Shown here: one piece after another, positions 35,486-44,514 of the stretch
Position numbering within the stretch: position 1 is the stretch's first letter
How the letters are laid out: each line of letters begins with the position of its first letter
Source: Zymobacter sp047495495
GTDB taxonomy: Bacteria > Pseudomonadota > Gammaproteobacteria > Pseudomonadales > Halomonadaceae
Direction: 5' to 3'
DNA: 64,000 nucleotides
NCBI RefSeq assembly: GCF_047495495.1
Contig: NZ_CP179930.1
Span: 2,914,001-2,978,000 of the forward strand
The notes under the pieces: generated by a model
Told to the model about the DNA's origin: nothing
Seen by the model: the letters and a program-made list of their open reading frames with translations, nothing else
Databases searched by the model: none
Made by a program: the position numbers and the translations under genes

Positions 35486-36606
35486 TCTCCTTGACGTTTG
35501 ATATTTATATCCGTCAAGTTATTATCCCCAAAGGGATCAGGGATGCCATTATCAATAAACACCGACTGGAAGTAGTCAATAATATCATCATCGCCTACAT
35601 CAGGGCAGTTATTAAAATGGCGAATATTACATTCTTTATCCTGTTGAACAATGGCCGTCCACACTGCATAAGTATAGAAGTCAGCCCCTTGCACTTTATG
35701 TTCTGGCGCGACATTATCATCGCCTGGTTTGCTAAAAGGCCAATCAATAATAGATTGTCTATATTGCGTTTCCTGATGTTGATGAAGCAGATACCATATA
35801 TCACGGTAAGTCAGCTGCTGTGTAGTTTTTGCTAAATTTTCCACAACAGGGGCAGTTACACGTGAAGGTGCTATACATTGATCAAAAATAACTTCTTTAT
35901 CATCTTTATTGGAAGGTAACACATGATATCGGCAGAGTGTCATCTGATAATTTCCACCCAAAAAGAATCTACTATCTTTATAACCTTGGATATAACTCAT
36001 AGTAACATTATCACCAGCTTCAGCCCGAAACTGAATAGGAATGCCATTATCCCAGTAAGTTGATAGTGTTCTTCCACGCCGCTTGACCACTTGAGACTGG
36101 CACCCAGCAACAATTACAGCGTCTCCATCCTTTGGCTCAGTGGGATGGCATTCTCCGCCAGCAGGTTGGCATTTAAACGGTACTGCGTGGTTGTCATCAG
36201 ACCATTTGATCACAGGGTACTGCTCAAGCAGCTGCGCTACGACAGGATCATCATCACTAGGGTGCAATGGATTTTCGCCATAGTTTTTCACAAGAATTTC
36301 TTTGTATAAATTATGAGCTTGAGGCGACAGCAAAGGACGATCTAGCCAAGTAGCGCGACGTTGCCCCTCTTCTGTTTCCCAGAAATGGGTCACTCGCTCC
36401 TCTTCTCTCTGTTTAGCCCGAGCCTTATCATCAAGCTCGCGCTGGACTTCTTCGTGAAATAATCGGAAGCGCGTCATGATTTTAAAGTAGCCGAGCAAAG
36501 CACCTATCCCGCAGACTGATATAAATAGAAAAGCAATGATCAGCACACACCATCCTCTCTCAGCATTGCGCCGACGCTGCTTTTCAATCAGTTCATCAAT
36601 CTTCAT
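35479..36606 (-). CDS. Unknown membrane-anchored protein of an AT-rich gene pair
   Basis: The 375-residue product starts with a basic stretch, then a membrane segment at about residues 18-41 (WCVLIIAFLFISVCGIGALL). A charged coiled-coil-like linker (EEVQRELDDKARAKQREEER) and a large domain of about 290 residues follow. The domain has several Cys (FKCQPAGGEC, VAGCQ, LCRYH, DQC, CNIRHFNNC) that could form disulphides outside the cytoplasm. No family is recognised. Base composition is much lower in GC than the surroundings. It is the first gene of a two-gene unit with the membrane protein that overlaps its end. Confidence 0.72.
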   Translation of the reverse strand: MKIDELIEKQRRRNAERGWCVLIIAFLFISVCGIGALLGYFKIMTRFRLFHEEVQRELDDKARAKQREEERVTHFWETEEGQRRATWLDRPLLSPQAHNLYKEILVKNYGENPLHPSDDDPVVAQLLEQYPVIKWSDDNHAVPFKCQPAGGECHPTEPKDGDAVIVAGCQSQVVKRRGRTLSTYWDNGIPIQFRAEAGDNVTMSYIQGYKDSRFFLGGNYQMTLCRYHVLPSNKDDKEVIFDQCIAPSRVTAPVVENLAKTTQQLTYRDIWYLLHQHQETQYRQSIIDWPFSKPGDDNVAPEHKVQGADFYTYAVWTAIVQQDKECNIRHFNNCPDVGDDDIIDYFQSVFIDNGIPDPFGDNNLTDINIKRQGEW

Positions 36607-36745
36607 CCCCCCTCCTTTTTCATCTCACTATTACTGCAAAGCAGCTAATGTAACACTTTATCAGTCAGTGATTTTATTCTTGATAGAGAACGGTGAAGCC
36701 CTTATGTTCTTGCCAACATCACACTCATAGAGAAGGAATTGCATA

Positions 36746-37279
36746 ATGGCTTTCACTGAACAGGCCGCCGGCGTTAGTGAACAAAGTGCACCTCAAACCC
36801 AAGGCTTCACGCTCAACCACAGCATGGTGCGCATTAAGGACCCTAAGATCACGCTGGATTTCTATACCCGCGTTTTCGGCATGCGCCTGCTACGCAAGCT
36901 CGACTTCCCAGAAATGTCCTTCTCGCTCTACTTCTTGGCTAATCTGGACGAAGGTGCGAGCGTGCCCAGCGACACCGCCGACCGCAACCAGTGGACGTTC
37001 TCGCAGCGAGGACTGCTAGAGCTAACCCATAACTGGGGCACGGAAAACGACGCCGATTTTCAGTACCACAACGGCAATGCCGAACCTCAGGGCTTCGGTC
37101 ATATCTGCTTCGCCGTACCCGATCTACAGGCAGCCGTTGAGTGGTTTGATGCCAACGGTGTCGAGTTCGTTAAACGCCCGGAGCAGGGCAAGATGCGCGA
37201 CGTCGCCTTCGTCAAGGATCCCGACGGCTACTGGATCGAAATCGTCCAGCCCGACCTGTGCCGCTCACTGGGCCTGTAA
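36746..37279 (+). CDS. gloA: Lactoylglutathione lyase (glyoxalase I)
   Basis: Glyoxalase I converts the methylglyoxal-glutathione hemithioacetal to S-lactoylglutathione. The 177-residue protein is the longer, plant/Pseudomonas-type form. It has NHSMVRIKDPKITLDFYTRV, LELTHNWGTENDADFQYHNG, the metal-ligand region GFGHICFAVPD and the C-terminal FVKDPDGYWIEIVQP with its Glu ligand. His30-, Glu-, His- and Glu-type metal ligands are in place. GAAGGA lies before the ATG. It is monocistronic. Confidence 0.95.
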   Translation: MAFTEQAAGVSEQSAPQTQGFTLNHSMVRIKDPKITLDFYTRVFGMRLLRKLDFPEMSFSLYFLANLDEGASVPSDTADRNQWTFSQRGLLELTHNWGTENDADFQYHNGNAEPQGFGHICFAVPDLQAAVEWFDANGVEFVKRPEQGKMRDVAFVKDPDGYWIEIVQPDLCRSLGL

Positions 37280-37329
37280 GCCACGCATTCCGCGGTTCTG
37301 CCGCACCCGACCGCTATACCTATTTCGCA

Positions 37330-37352
37330 TGTCATGCCGATTCGGCATGACA
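37330..37352. repeat. Perfect 10-bp inverted repeat after gloA
   Basis: TGTCATGCCG and CGGCATGACA flank a 3-base ATT loop, 50 bases after the gloA stop. There is no T-tract, so it may be a rho-dependent 3' stabiliser, a REP-like element or a protein site. Confidence 0.5.
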
Positions 37353-37503
37353 ATAGAATTCCCGTGACAGCACCGTGAGCACAGGAGTATCTTCGCCTGC
37401 TGTTCACCTGACATCGCCCAGGGCCCACTGCGTCCGCGCGATGTGCTACACACTTCAGATCGATTTCCCATTGTCTTCGGGCCTTGGGTTCAGCGAGGCT
37501 GTC

Positions 37504-37782
37504 ATGAATGCACGTACGATTAACTGGGATTCTCCTGCGAGCGGCCTAAGCGGCATGTTCGACTCTCGACGCCCGGTGAAAACCGCTCCCCGAGCGGGTT
37601 GCATCATCACCGCGCGCTATCATGGTACCAACGTCCGCATGAAGGTCATTGACCGCGACGGCGATAAGCGCTCGGTGGCAAAAGTCATCGGCGTCGACGA
37701 CCAGAGCGTCCAGCACGACCTGCAGGCCGGTGACACCGTCATCGTGCCAGACAAGAAACGTACTGTGGTGCGCTATAGCTGA
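37504..37782 (+). CDS. Small conserved-looking hypothetical protein (92 residues)
   Basis: The product MNARTINWDSPASGLSGMFD... is a small soluble protein with no signal peptide. It alternates short strands such as GCIITARYHG, VRMKVIDRDG and DTVIVPDKKRTVVR, suggesting a small beta-barrel. I do not recognise a family. ATG 37504 has GAGG about 10 bases upstream. The frame remains open back to 37375, but that part looks non-coding. A 15-bp terminator follows the stop, supporting a real transcription unit. Confidence 0.6.
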   Translation: MNARTINWDSPASGLSGMFDSRRPVKTAPRAGCIITARYHGTNVRMKVIDRDGDKRSVAKVIGVDDQSVQHDLQAGDTVIVPDKKRTVVRYS

Positions 37783-37802
37783 TTCCGTACAGCGGAAGAC
37801 AA

Positions 37803-37837
37803 CGAAGGCCCCGATGGCATAACCATCGGGGCCTTCG
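37803..37837. terminator. Bidirectional terminator between the 92-residue gene and wrbA
   Basis: A 15-bp perfect stem (CGAAGGCCCCGATGG with its complement) with a CATAA loop lies 20 bases after the plus-strand stop and 46 bases after the wrbA stop. Confidence 0.85.
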
Positions 37838-37883
37838 CGTATTCGAATGCGACCAGCGGCGAACGAATCGCCACAGTCGATCC

Positions 37884-38483
37884 TCAGCCTTTGAGGGCTT
37901 TTGCCAGCTTAGCCACGTGTTCACCCTGGAAGCGGGCAATGGTCAGCTCGACTTCGGACGGCTGGCGTGAACCATCTGCACCCGCGATCGTGGTCGCCCC
38001 ATACGGCGTACCGCCGTGCAGCTCTTCTACGCCTCCCATTCCCGGTGCGCCATAGCCGATCGGAACGATCACCATGCCGTGATGGGCCAGCGTCGTCCAT
38101 GTCGAGGTAATGGTCTGCTCCTGACCACCGCCCGTGCCTGTAGAAGCAAAGACGCTCGCCAGCTTGCCGAACAGCTTGCCCTGTGCCCACAGACCGCCAG
38201 TACGGTCGAGGAAGTTGCGCATCTGGCTCGCCATGTTGCCAAAGCGGGTAGGCACGCCAAGGATGATCGCATCGTAGTTGACCAGTTCGTCCGGTGTAGC
38301 GACCGGTGCAGACTGATCGGCCTTACCCCCCGCCTTGCGGAAAGCATCTTCATCCATCAGCTCGGGAACGCGCTTGATGTCGACCTGCACCCCGTCGACC
38401 TTACGCACCCCGTCCGCCACGGCGTTCGCCATGGTTTCGATATGTCCATACATGGAGTAATACAGCACCAGTACCTTGCTCAT
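37884..38483 (-). CDS. wrbA: NAD(P)H:quinone oxidoreductase, WrbA flavoprotein
   Basis: WrbA is a tetrameric flavodoxin-like enzyme that reduces quinones by two electrons, protecting against redox cycling. The 199-residue protein starts MSKVLVLYYSMYGHIETMA (FMN phosphate loop). It contains GVPTRFGNMASQMRNFLD, FASTGTGGGQEQT and the late flavin contact GTPYGATTIAG. Length and motifs match the family. AAAGGA lies about 10 bases upstream of the start. It is a single gene between two terminators. Confidence 0.96.
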   Translation of the reverse strand: MSKVLVLYYSMYGHIETMANAVADGVRKVDGVQVDIKRVPELMDEDAFRKAGGKADQSAPVATPDELVNYDAIILGVPTRFGNMASQMRNFLDRTGGLWAQGKLFGKLASVFASTGTGGGQEQTITSTWTTLAHHGMVIVPIGYGAPGMGGVEELHGGTPYGATTIAGADGSRQPSEVELTIARFQGEHVAKLAKALKG

Positions 38484-38721
38484 CGAAGCGTCCTTTCATC
38501 AGCGTGAAAAACGAAGGCGCAGGCAGGGCGATTCCTGCTGCGTAGCCTGTTTGGAGTATAGGCACGGACGCAAGCTTCGCGGCAATTGCTCCATCATGAG
38601 CAATATTCATGGTGCAGCACTTGCTAGGGCTTGCGCATGCCCGACACCGCACAGCGTACGCCGTTGCCTTTCATCGGCATGATGCGAGTAGTGCTTCTTT
38701 TGTCGGCCTCTAGGCATAAAA

Positions 38722-38751
38722 AAACGCCCCACCGTTACCGGCAGGGCGTTT
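38722..38751 (-). terminator. Terminator of typA
   Basis: AAACGCCC at 38722-38729 and GGGCGTTT at 38744-38751 form the stem. On the minus strand it is followed by a run of seven T, 24 bases after the typA stop. Confidence 0.88.
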
Positions 38752-38775
38752 CGTTGGAAGCGTCAAACGCTAGCG

Positions 38776-40611
38776 TTACTTCTTGCTAGAACGTTTACGT
38801 TCCTGTTCTGTCAGGAATTTCTTACGCAGGCGGATGTGAACCGGCGTAATTTCGACCAGTTCGTCGTCATCAATGAACTCGATCGCCTGTTCCAGCGTGA
38901 AGCGGACCGGCGGCGTCAGGACGATGTTTTCATCGTTACCAGAGGCACGCATGTTGTCGAGCTTCTTACCTTTGGTCGGGTTAACGACCATGTCGTTCGC
39001 ACGGTTGTTGATACCGATCAGCATACCTTCGTACACCTCAGTACCGTGCTCAGCGATCAGGCGACCACGTTCCTGCAGCGTGAACAGTGCGTACGCCAAT
39101 GCTTTACCGGTCGCCATGGAAACCAGTACACCGTTGCGACGTTCGATCGCTGCATCCGGTTTGAGCGGACCATAGTGATCGAAGCGGCTGGTCAGGATAC
39201 CGGTACCGGACGTCATGGTCAGGAACTGACCACGGAAGCCGATCAGACCACGCGCAGGGATGATGTAGTCAAGGCGGATACGGCCCTTACCATCCGGAAG
39301 CATGTTGGTCAGCTCACCTTTACGGTAGCCCAGCTCTTCCATGACAGAGCCCTGATGCTGCTCTTCACAGTCGATGATGACTTCTTCGTACGGCTCTTCC
39401 TTGACGCCATCAATGTCACGGATGATGACTTCCGGGCGGCCTACGGCCAGCTCAAAGCCTTCGCGACGCATGGTTTCGATCAAGACGGACAGGTGAAGCT
39501 CACCACGGCCGGATACGATGAATTTCTCAGGCGTTTCGCCCTGCTGTACGCGCAGTGCAACGTTGTGGATCAGCTCTTGGTCGAGGCGATCCTTGATGTT
39601 GCGGCTGGTGACGTACTTACCTTCGCGACCTGCGAACGGCGAATCGTTGACCTGGAAGGTCATAGAAACGGTCGGCTGGTCAACGGTCAGTGCCGGCAGT
39701 GCTTCAACAGCTTCCGGATCACACAGCGTGTCGGAGATGTTCAGCGAGTCGATACCGGTGATGCAGATGATGTCGCCTGCCGTTGCCTTGTCGGTCTGTA
39801 CGCGTTCGAGGCCAAGGTGGGTCATGACCTGACCGACCTTGCCGCGACGGGTATTGCCTTCGGCGTCAACGACGACGATCTGCTGGTTCGGGCTGACGCT
39901 GCCGCGTTTGACGCGACCGACACCGATAACACCAACGTAGCTGTTGTAGTCCAGTGCGGAAATCTGCATCTGGAACGGACCGTCGACTTCAACGGCCGGC
40001 GGCTCGACGATGTCGACGATGGCCTGGAACATCGGATCCATGTCATCTGCCATGTCATCCGGATCCATACCGGCGAAGCCGTTCAGAGCGGATGCATAGA
40101 CGACCGGGAAGTCGAGCTGCTCATCGGTAGCACCGAGGTTGTCGAACAGGTCGAAAATCTGGTCCATGACCCAGTCAGGACGCGCGCCCGGGCGGTCGAT
40201 CTTGTTGATGACCACGATCGGTTTCAGACCCTGTGCGAACGCTTTCTGTGTAACGAAGCGTGTCTGCGGCATCGGGCCATCGACGGCGTCGACCAGCAGC
40301 AACACGGAGTCAACCATGGACATAACGCGTTCGACTTCACCACCGAAGTCAGCGTGTCCAGGCGTATCCACGATGTTGATGTGGTAGTCCTTCCACTGGA
40401 TCGCGGTGTTCTTCGCCAGGATGGTGATACCACGTTCCTTTTCCTGGTCGTTGGAGTCCATGATGCGCTCTTGACCTTCGTTCTTACGGTCGAGCGTACC
40501 GGACTGCTGAAGAAGCTTGTCGACGAGCGTCGTTTTACCGTGGTCGACGTGCGCGATGATAGCGACGTTTCTCAGCTTGGAAACATCACCGACAACTGCT
40601 TGATCTGTCAT
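38776..40611 (-). CDS. typA: Ribosome-associated translational GTPase TypA/BipA
   Basis: TypA/BipA is an EF-G-like GTPase that assists 50S assembly and translation under stress and cold. The 611-residue protein has G1 IAHVDHGKT near residue 19, G3 DTPGHADF, G4 NKIDRPGA, EF-G domains II and III and the BipA-specific C-terminal domain (EHGTEVYEGMLIGINNR, TPPVRFTLEQAIEFI). ATG 40611 is preceded by GGAAAAAAG. An in-frame extension to 40647 has no such site and does not fit the family. Confidence 0.97.
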   Translation of the reverse strand: MTDQAVVGDVSKLRNVAIIAHVDHGKTTLVDKLLQQSGTLDRKNEGQERIMDSNDQEKERGITILAKNTAIQWKDYHINIVDTPGHADFGGEVERVMSMVDSVLLLVDAVDGPMPQTRFVTQKAFAQGLKPIVVINKIDRPGARPDWVMDQIFDLFDNLGATDEQLDFPVVYASALNGFAGMDPDDMADDMDPMFQAIVDIVEPPAVEVDGPFQMQISALDYNSYVGVIGVGRVKRGSVSPNQQIVVVDAEGNTRRGKVGQVMTHLGLERVQTDKATAGDIICITGIDSLNISDTLCDPEAVEALPALTVDQPTVSMTFQVNDSPFAGREGKYVTSRNIKDRLDQELIHNVALRVQQGETPEKFIVSGRGELHLSVLIETMRREGFELAVGRPEVIIRDIDGVKEEPYEEVIIDCEEQHQGSVMEELGYRKGELTNMLPDGKGRIRLDYIIPARGLIGFRGQFLTMTSGTGILTSRFDHYGPLKPDAAIERRNGVLVSMATGKALAYALFTLQERGRLIAEHGTEVYEGMLIGINNRANDMVVNPTKGKKLDNMRASGNDENIVLTPPVRFTLEQAIEFIDDDELVEITPVHIRLRKKFLTEQERKRSSKK

Positions 40612-41099
40612 TACTTTTTTCCATGATGTGTGCAGGCCAGCGCACACATCTCCGTGAAGATGCCCGCCTGTGCCTATCGCGGACGCTGAGCGGCTAGCGG
40701 CTCATCTGTCCTCTGATGCGCTTAGATTAACACGAAATGCCCAGATGCCGTACTGATCGCGCACGAAAAGTACGAGTTCTGTCCCAACCCGATTCCGCCG
40801 CACCTGCCTGACGAAAAGGGCATTTCAGCGGCGTGTAAAATGCCCCCCTACAACCGTATTTACAAAAAGTAACACACTGAAATAGAAAGGGTTTGACTCA
40901 AGCAAATAGTGATCAACCCCATTACAAATCCAGTCGCGTTTCAAACGTAGCCGATTGTGTTCTTATGTTTCTGCCAGCCGAGTTAGGCAATCAGGTTTGA
41001 CTCGACCACTGGCCGCACTAGCCCCGCCGTGAAGCGACTCATCCAACTGTGGATATGGCGGGTTCGATCGACACAGGAAACATAAGTGAACATATAGAG
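40612..41099. other. Gene-free region between typA and the Com-like gene
   Basis: About 488 bases with the typA leader on the minus side. An AT-richer stretch at 40855-40985 probably contains the promoter for the downstream plus-strand genes. A GGGTT/AACCC imperfect dyad is visible at about 40889-40919. I see no gene or known RNA motif. Confidence 0.4.
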
Positions 41100-41270
41100 A
41101 TGAAACCGATACGTTGTGCGTCCTGCGGACGCCTGCTGCTCAAGGCTGAGGTTTATAGCCTCCTGGAAGTGAAGTGTCCTCGCTGCAAGACCGTGAACAG
41201 CTTCCGCTCCAGCGAGTTCAAGCCGACGCCTGCCAAGGCGCAGCCGGAATGCCCGGCGCATCGAGCATGA
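41100..41270 (+). CDS. Com-like zinc-ribbon protein
   Basis: The 56-residue product begins MKPIRCASCGRLLLKAEVY and continues LEVKCPRCKTVNSFRS. Two CxxC pairs about 20 residues apart form a zinc ribbon. This resembles Com of phage Mu, an mRNA-binding activator of mom translation; similar stand-alone proteins occur in many bacterial chromosomes. No mom-like gene or other phage gene is near. The in-frame ATG at 41049 is less like the family. The first GH68 gene starts 54 bases after its stop, so co-transcription is possible. Confidence 0.72.
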   Translation: MKPIRCASCGRLLLKAEVYSLLEVKCPRCKTVNSFRSSEFKPTPAKAQPECPAHRA

Positions 41271-41324
41271 CTCACCTCTCATCCTGATAACAGTTAGTTG
41301 CACAACAACAAAAGGAAACATGTT

Positions 41325-42698
41325 ATGACACGCAAAGCTGACACCATCACGGTTCGTGATATCGAAGAACGCCCGGTCTCCCAGGCTAGCCATTGGACTC
41401 GCGAAAACGCAACTCGCATCCGCCCGACCGCTACGAACACTTTCCCTCCGTTCGACACGGGTAAAGTCAAAGCGCTGATGCCTGGCTACCACGTATGGGA
41501 CAACTGGTTCGTACTGGACGAAGAAGGCAACGTTGCTGACATCTATGGCTACACCGTGCTGTTCGCTCTGGTTCGTCCGGTTGACGACGAAGAAAGCGCT
41601 CACGCCAAAATCGCGTACTTCTACTCCGTAGACGGTGTTCACTACATCCCGGGCGGTTTCGTATTCCGCGAAAGCCTCTTCAGCGATGTACAGGAATGGA
41701 GCGGTTCTACCATCCTGCGTAACGACGGCCGCCTGCAGACATTCTACACCGTTGCAATGGGTGTTGAGCTGTCTTCTGGCTGGCAGACTCACCAGCGCTT
41801 CGCTACTGCGATCCAGACTATCGCTGTCACCGAAGCCGGCATGAGCCTGGCTGACCCGATGTACCACGCACTGCTGGCTGAGCCAGACGGTCTGTACTAC
41901 CAGACAATCTGGGAATCCGACGCGGGCGAATCTCGTGCACCGACCAAACACTCTCTGGCACTCGGTGACGACCAGACCAACAACCTGTGCTTCCGTGACC
42001 CGTCCTTCTTCAAGGACCCGAAAACGGGCAAAACCTTCCTGCTGTTCGAAGCGAACACGGGTAGCCTGCTGGACGCTGAAGGTTCAGTAAAACAGAAATA
42101 CATCGGTAGCGAAGACTTCGACGTCGAATACGTACCGACCCCCGACGACCTGAAAGCCAACGGTTGCATCGGTATGGCCGAGTTCACCAACGACGAATAC
42201 ACCTTCGTCAACCTGATGCCGCCGGTCCTCACCACTAACCTGGTGACCGATGAAATCGAACGCATCAAGCTGATGGTTTACGACAACCACTACTACCTGT
42301 TCTGCGTCTGCCACGGCAACAAAATGACGATCCCGGACGAAGATCTCATCAACCGTGACTTCCTGCTCGGCTTCCGTTCCAAAGACATGCTGGGTCAGTA
42401 CGAACCGCTGAACAAAACCGGTGTTGTCATTCAGCAGAAATCTCTGGGCAACCGTTACGACGGTCAGTCCGAAAACGGTCAGTACATCTACTCCTGGCTG
42501 GTACTGCCTGATCTGTCTGTCGTCAGCTATGCCAACTTCTCTACGGCATCTGACTGGACGCTGCAATCGGTCAAAACTGCGGGGCCGTCCGTACAGCTCG
42601 AAATCGACGGTCTGGAAACGCGCATCACTGACCTGTACTACAACGTCCTGCCGGCCACCGTCGTTGAACCGCCGCTGGTCTTCCCGACAATCGCCTAA
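41325..42698 (+). CDS. GH68 fructosyltransferase (levansucrase/inulosucrase family), paralogue 1
   Basis: GH68 enzymes split sucrose and transfer fructose to water, sucrose or growing fructan. The 457-residue protein has the nucleophile Asp59 in VWDNW, EWSGST at 124-129, the transition-state Asp225 in FRDP and the acid/base Glu312 in TDEIER. The position 18 residues after that Glu is His330 (CVCHGNK), the residue type of Gram-negative levansucrases. There is no signal peptide. AAAGGA precedes ATG 41325. Codon use is strongly biased (CGT, CTG, GCT, GGT), suggesting high expression. It is the first of three tandem paralogues. Product type is not predictable. Confidence 0.93.
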   Translation: MTRKADTITVRDIEERPVSQASHWTRENATRIRPTATNTFPPFDTGKVKALMPGYHVWDNWFVLDEEGNVADIYGYTVLFALVRPVDDEESAHAKIAYFYSVDGVHYIPGGFVFRESLFSDVQEWSGSTILRNDGRLQTFYTVAMGVELSSGWQTHQRFATAIQTIAVTEAGMSLADPMYHALLAEPDGLYYQTIWESDAGESRAPTKHSLALGDDQTNNLCFRDPSFFKDPKTGKTFLLFEANTGSLLDAEGSVKQKYIGSEDFDVEYVPTPDDLKANGCIGMAEFTNDEYTFVNLMPPVLTTNLVTDEIERIKLMVYDNHYYLFCVCHGNKMTIPDEDLINRDFLLGFRSKDMLGQYEPLNKTGVVIQQKSLGNRYDGQSENGQYIYSWLVLPDLSVVSYANFSTASDWTLQSVKTAGPSVQLEIDGLETRITDLYYNVLPATVVEPPLVFPTIA

Positions 42699-43034
42699 TT
42701 ACTCCTCTACCCTTGGAGCGCCTCTGAGCGCCCTTTACCCTCCCCACATTTTCCTATACCACTGCCCATACACTCCGTTCAGTAGGCCCTCGCTCCACCT
42801 CCCCTTTTTCTTCCCCGTTATCTACACGCTTTTTTGTCGTTTCAATCGCGACTACGGCCTTTTTCTTAAATACACAGCGTATTGATTTATCAGTTCTTTT
42901 TATACAAAACAAAATAATTAACCCTTTCGATAAAAACTTCTAAAGTACCGACGCCTTTAAGAAAGGTAAATCGCCCATAGCGCTGTGAGCGGCTTCAAAA
43001 ACAAAGCACAACAAAGAGAGAGGAAAGGAGTGGT
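42699..43034. other. Intergenic region between GH68 paralogues 1 and 2
   Basis: About 336 bases. The first half is pyrimidine-rich. The second half (42865-42960) is AT-rich and probably contains a promoter for paralogue 2. AAAGGAG at 43024-43030 is the ribosome site. I see no gene and no clear terminator for paralogue 1. Confidence 0.4.
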
Positions 43035-44459
43035 ATGAAACATCTACACCATCATCCCGCTAACAAAGCCCGCGTTTCACATTGGACTCGCCAACAAGTC
43101 AGCCAGATTGAGGCCGATGACGCTATCGACTTTCCGCATTTCGACCCTCAACAGGTCAAGGTACTGATGCCCGGCTATGATGTCTGGGACAACTGGTACG
43201 CCCTTGATGAAAACAACCAGATTGCTGACGTTCAGGGATTCCGCGTGCTGGTCGCGCTGGCGGCACCGTCTGACAGCTTCGACGAAACCAACCTGTACTA
43301 CTTCTATTCTCGCGATGGCGTTCATTACCAGGCTGGCGGCAAGGTCTTCACCACCCCGCTAGAGAGCGGCATTCAGGAATGGAGCGGCTCCACCCTCCTG
43401 CGCAATGACGGTGCGTTGCAGACCTTCTATACCGTCGTCAAAGAAAGCGGCGACTATTCCGGCCGCAGCCATCGTTCTCGTGGCAGCCAGGGCATGCCGC
43501 CCGACGGCATGTCAGCACAAGGCTCACAGGCCGCGGGGCCTCAAAGCGGCTCGCAAAGCCAGATGCCGGGGCAGGGTCAGATGGGGGCCGTACAGAACGA
43601 CCAGCGTCTGGCAACCGCCATTCAGGATGTCGTCATCGCAGGCAACCGCTTGTCGCTGGCTGAACCGCGCTATCACGCCATCCTGACCGTGCCGGACGGT
43701 CAGTACTACCAGACCATGACTCAGGCCAGCGAACGAGAAACGCTGTTCCCCACGTCCAGCACCACGGGCAGCACTCAGAGCAACAACTTCTGCTTCCGCG
43801 ATCCGCATTTCTTCAAGGACCCGTCCGACGGCCGCAGCTATCTGCTGTTTGAAGCCAATACCGGCAACGCCATCTGCCCTGAAGGCAGCGTACGCCGTGA
43901 GTACATCGGCAGCGCTTCGTTCGAACCCGACTATGTGCCGACCCCCGATGAGCTGAAAGCCAATGGCTGCATCGGTATCGCCGAGCTGACCAATGAAGGC
44001 TACACCGCTGCGCGCTTCCTGCCGCCGTTGCTGACCTCCAACCTGGTGACCGACGAAATTGAGCGCGTCAACATGCTCAAGATCAAGGACGATTACTACC
44101 TGTTCTGCATCGGTCGCGTCAGCAAGATGGCGATGAGCTGTGAGGCGCTGGAACGCAGCACCTTCATGCTGGGCTTCCGCTCTCGCTCGCTGTTCGGTCC
44201 GTACACGCCGCTCAACCGCCACGGTGTCGTGCTGCGCCAGCAGTCTTTCAGCAGCGATATGATGAACAGTTCTGATACTCAGAGCGTCTATTCCTATCTG
44301 CTTCAGCCTGACCTGACCGTGCTGACCTATGCCCAGTACAGCACCGATGCCGATGGCAACCTGCAGAAGAACCGCTCCGCGGGCCCGACGCTGTCACTGC
44401 ACATCAAAGGCAACCGCTCCTACGTGGGTGAGGTGATCTACAACATTCTGCCTGCATAA
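43035..44459 (+). CDS. GH68 fructosyltransferase, paralogue 2, with low-complexity insert
   Basis: The 474-residue protein shares the start motif SHWTR, nucleophile Asp52 (VWDNW), EWSGST, Asp256 (FRDPHFF) and acid/base Glu343 (TDEIER). The +18 position is Arg361, as in Bacillus SacB, not His as in paralogue 1. Residues about 139-187 form a Ser/Gly/Gln/Met-rich segment (for example GSQGMPPDGMSAQGSQ) that the other two copies lack; it replaces a surface loop before the QRLATAI strand. No signal peptide is seen. An N-terminal His-rich stretch (HLHHH) is present. AAAGGAG precedes the ATG. Codon use is less biased than in paralogue 1. Confidence 0.93.
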   Translation: MKHLHHHPANKARVSHWTRQQVSQIEADDAIDFPHFDPQQVKVLMPGYDVWDNWYALDENNQIADVQGFRVLVALAAPSDSFDETNLYYFYSRDGVHYQAGGKVFTTPLESGIQEWSGSTLLRNDGALQTFYTVVKESGDYSGRSHRSRGSQGMPPDGMSAQGSQAAGPQSGSQSQMPGQGQMGAVQNDQRLATAIQDVVIAGNRLSLAEPRYHAILTVPDGQYYQTMTQASERETLFPTSSTTGSTQSNNFCFRDPHFFKDPSDGRSYLLFEANTGNAICPEGSVRREYIGSASFEPDYVPTPDELKANGCIGIAELTNEGYTAARFLPPLLTSNLVTDEIERVNMLKIKDDYYLFCIGRVSKMAMSCEALERSTFMLGFRSRSLFGPYTPLNRHGVVLRQQSFSSDMMNSSDTQSVYSYLLQPDLTVLTYAQYSTDADGNLQKNRSAGPTLSLHIKGNRSYVGEVIYNILPA

Positions 44460-44482
44460 CGCACGGCTTCTTTCCTATGCAC

Positions 44483-44514
44483 AAGGCCTCTTCGCGGCAA
44501 CGCGAAGAGGCCTT
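44483..44514. terminator. Perfect 14-bp hairpin after GH68 paralogue 2
   Basis: AAGGCCTCTTCGCG and CGCGAAGAGGCCTT flank a GCAA tetraloop 23 bases after the stop. The T-tract on the plus strand is weak, but the stem is very stable. Confidence 0.75.

Noticed and set aside
38836..40626. Plus-strand open frame of 596 codons opposite typA
   Set aside because: It mirrors the strongly biased typA codons. The translated sequence is low-quality (rich in Asp, Val, Arg, His) and resembles nothing.
40983..41951. Minus-strand frame of 322 codons opposite the Com-like and GH68 genes
   Set aside because: It overlaps two supported plus-strand genes and has no recognisable domain.
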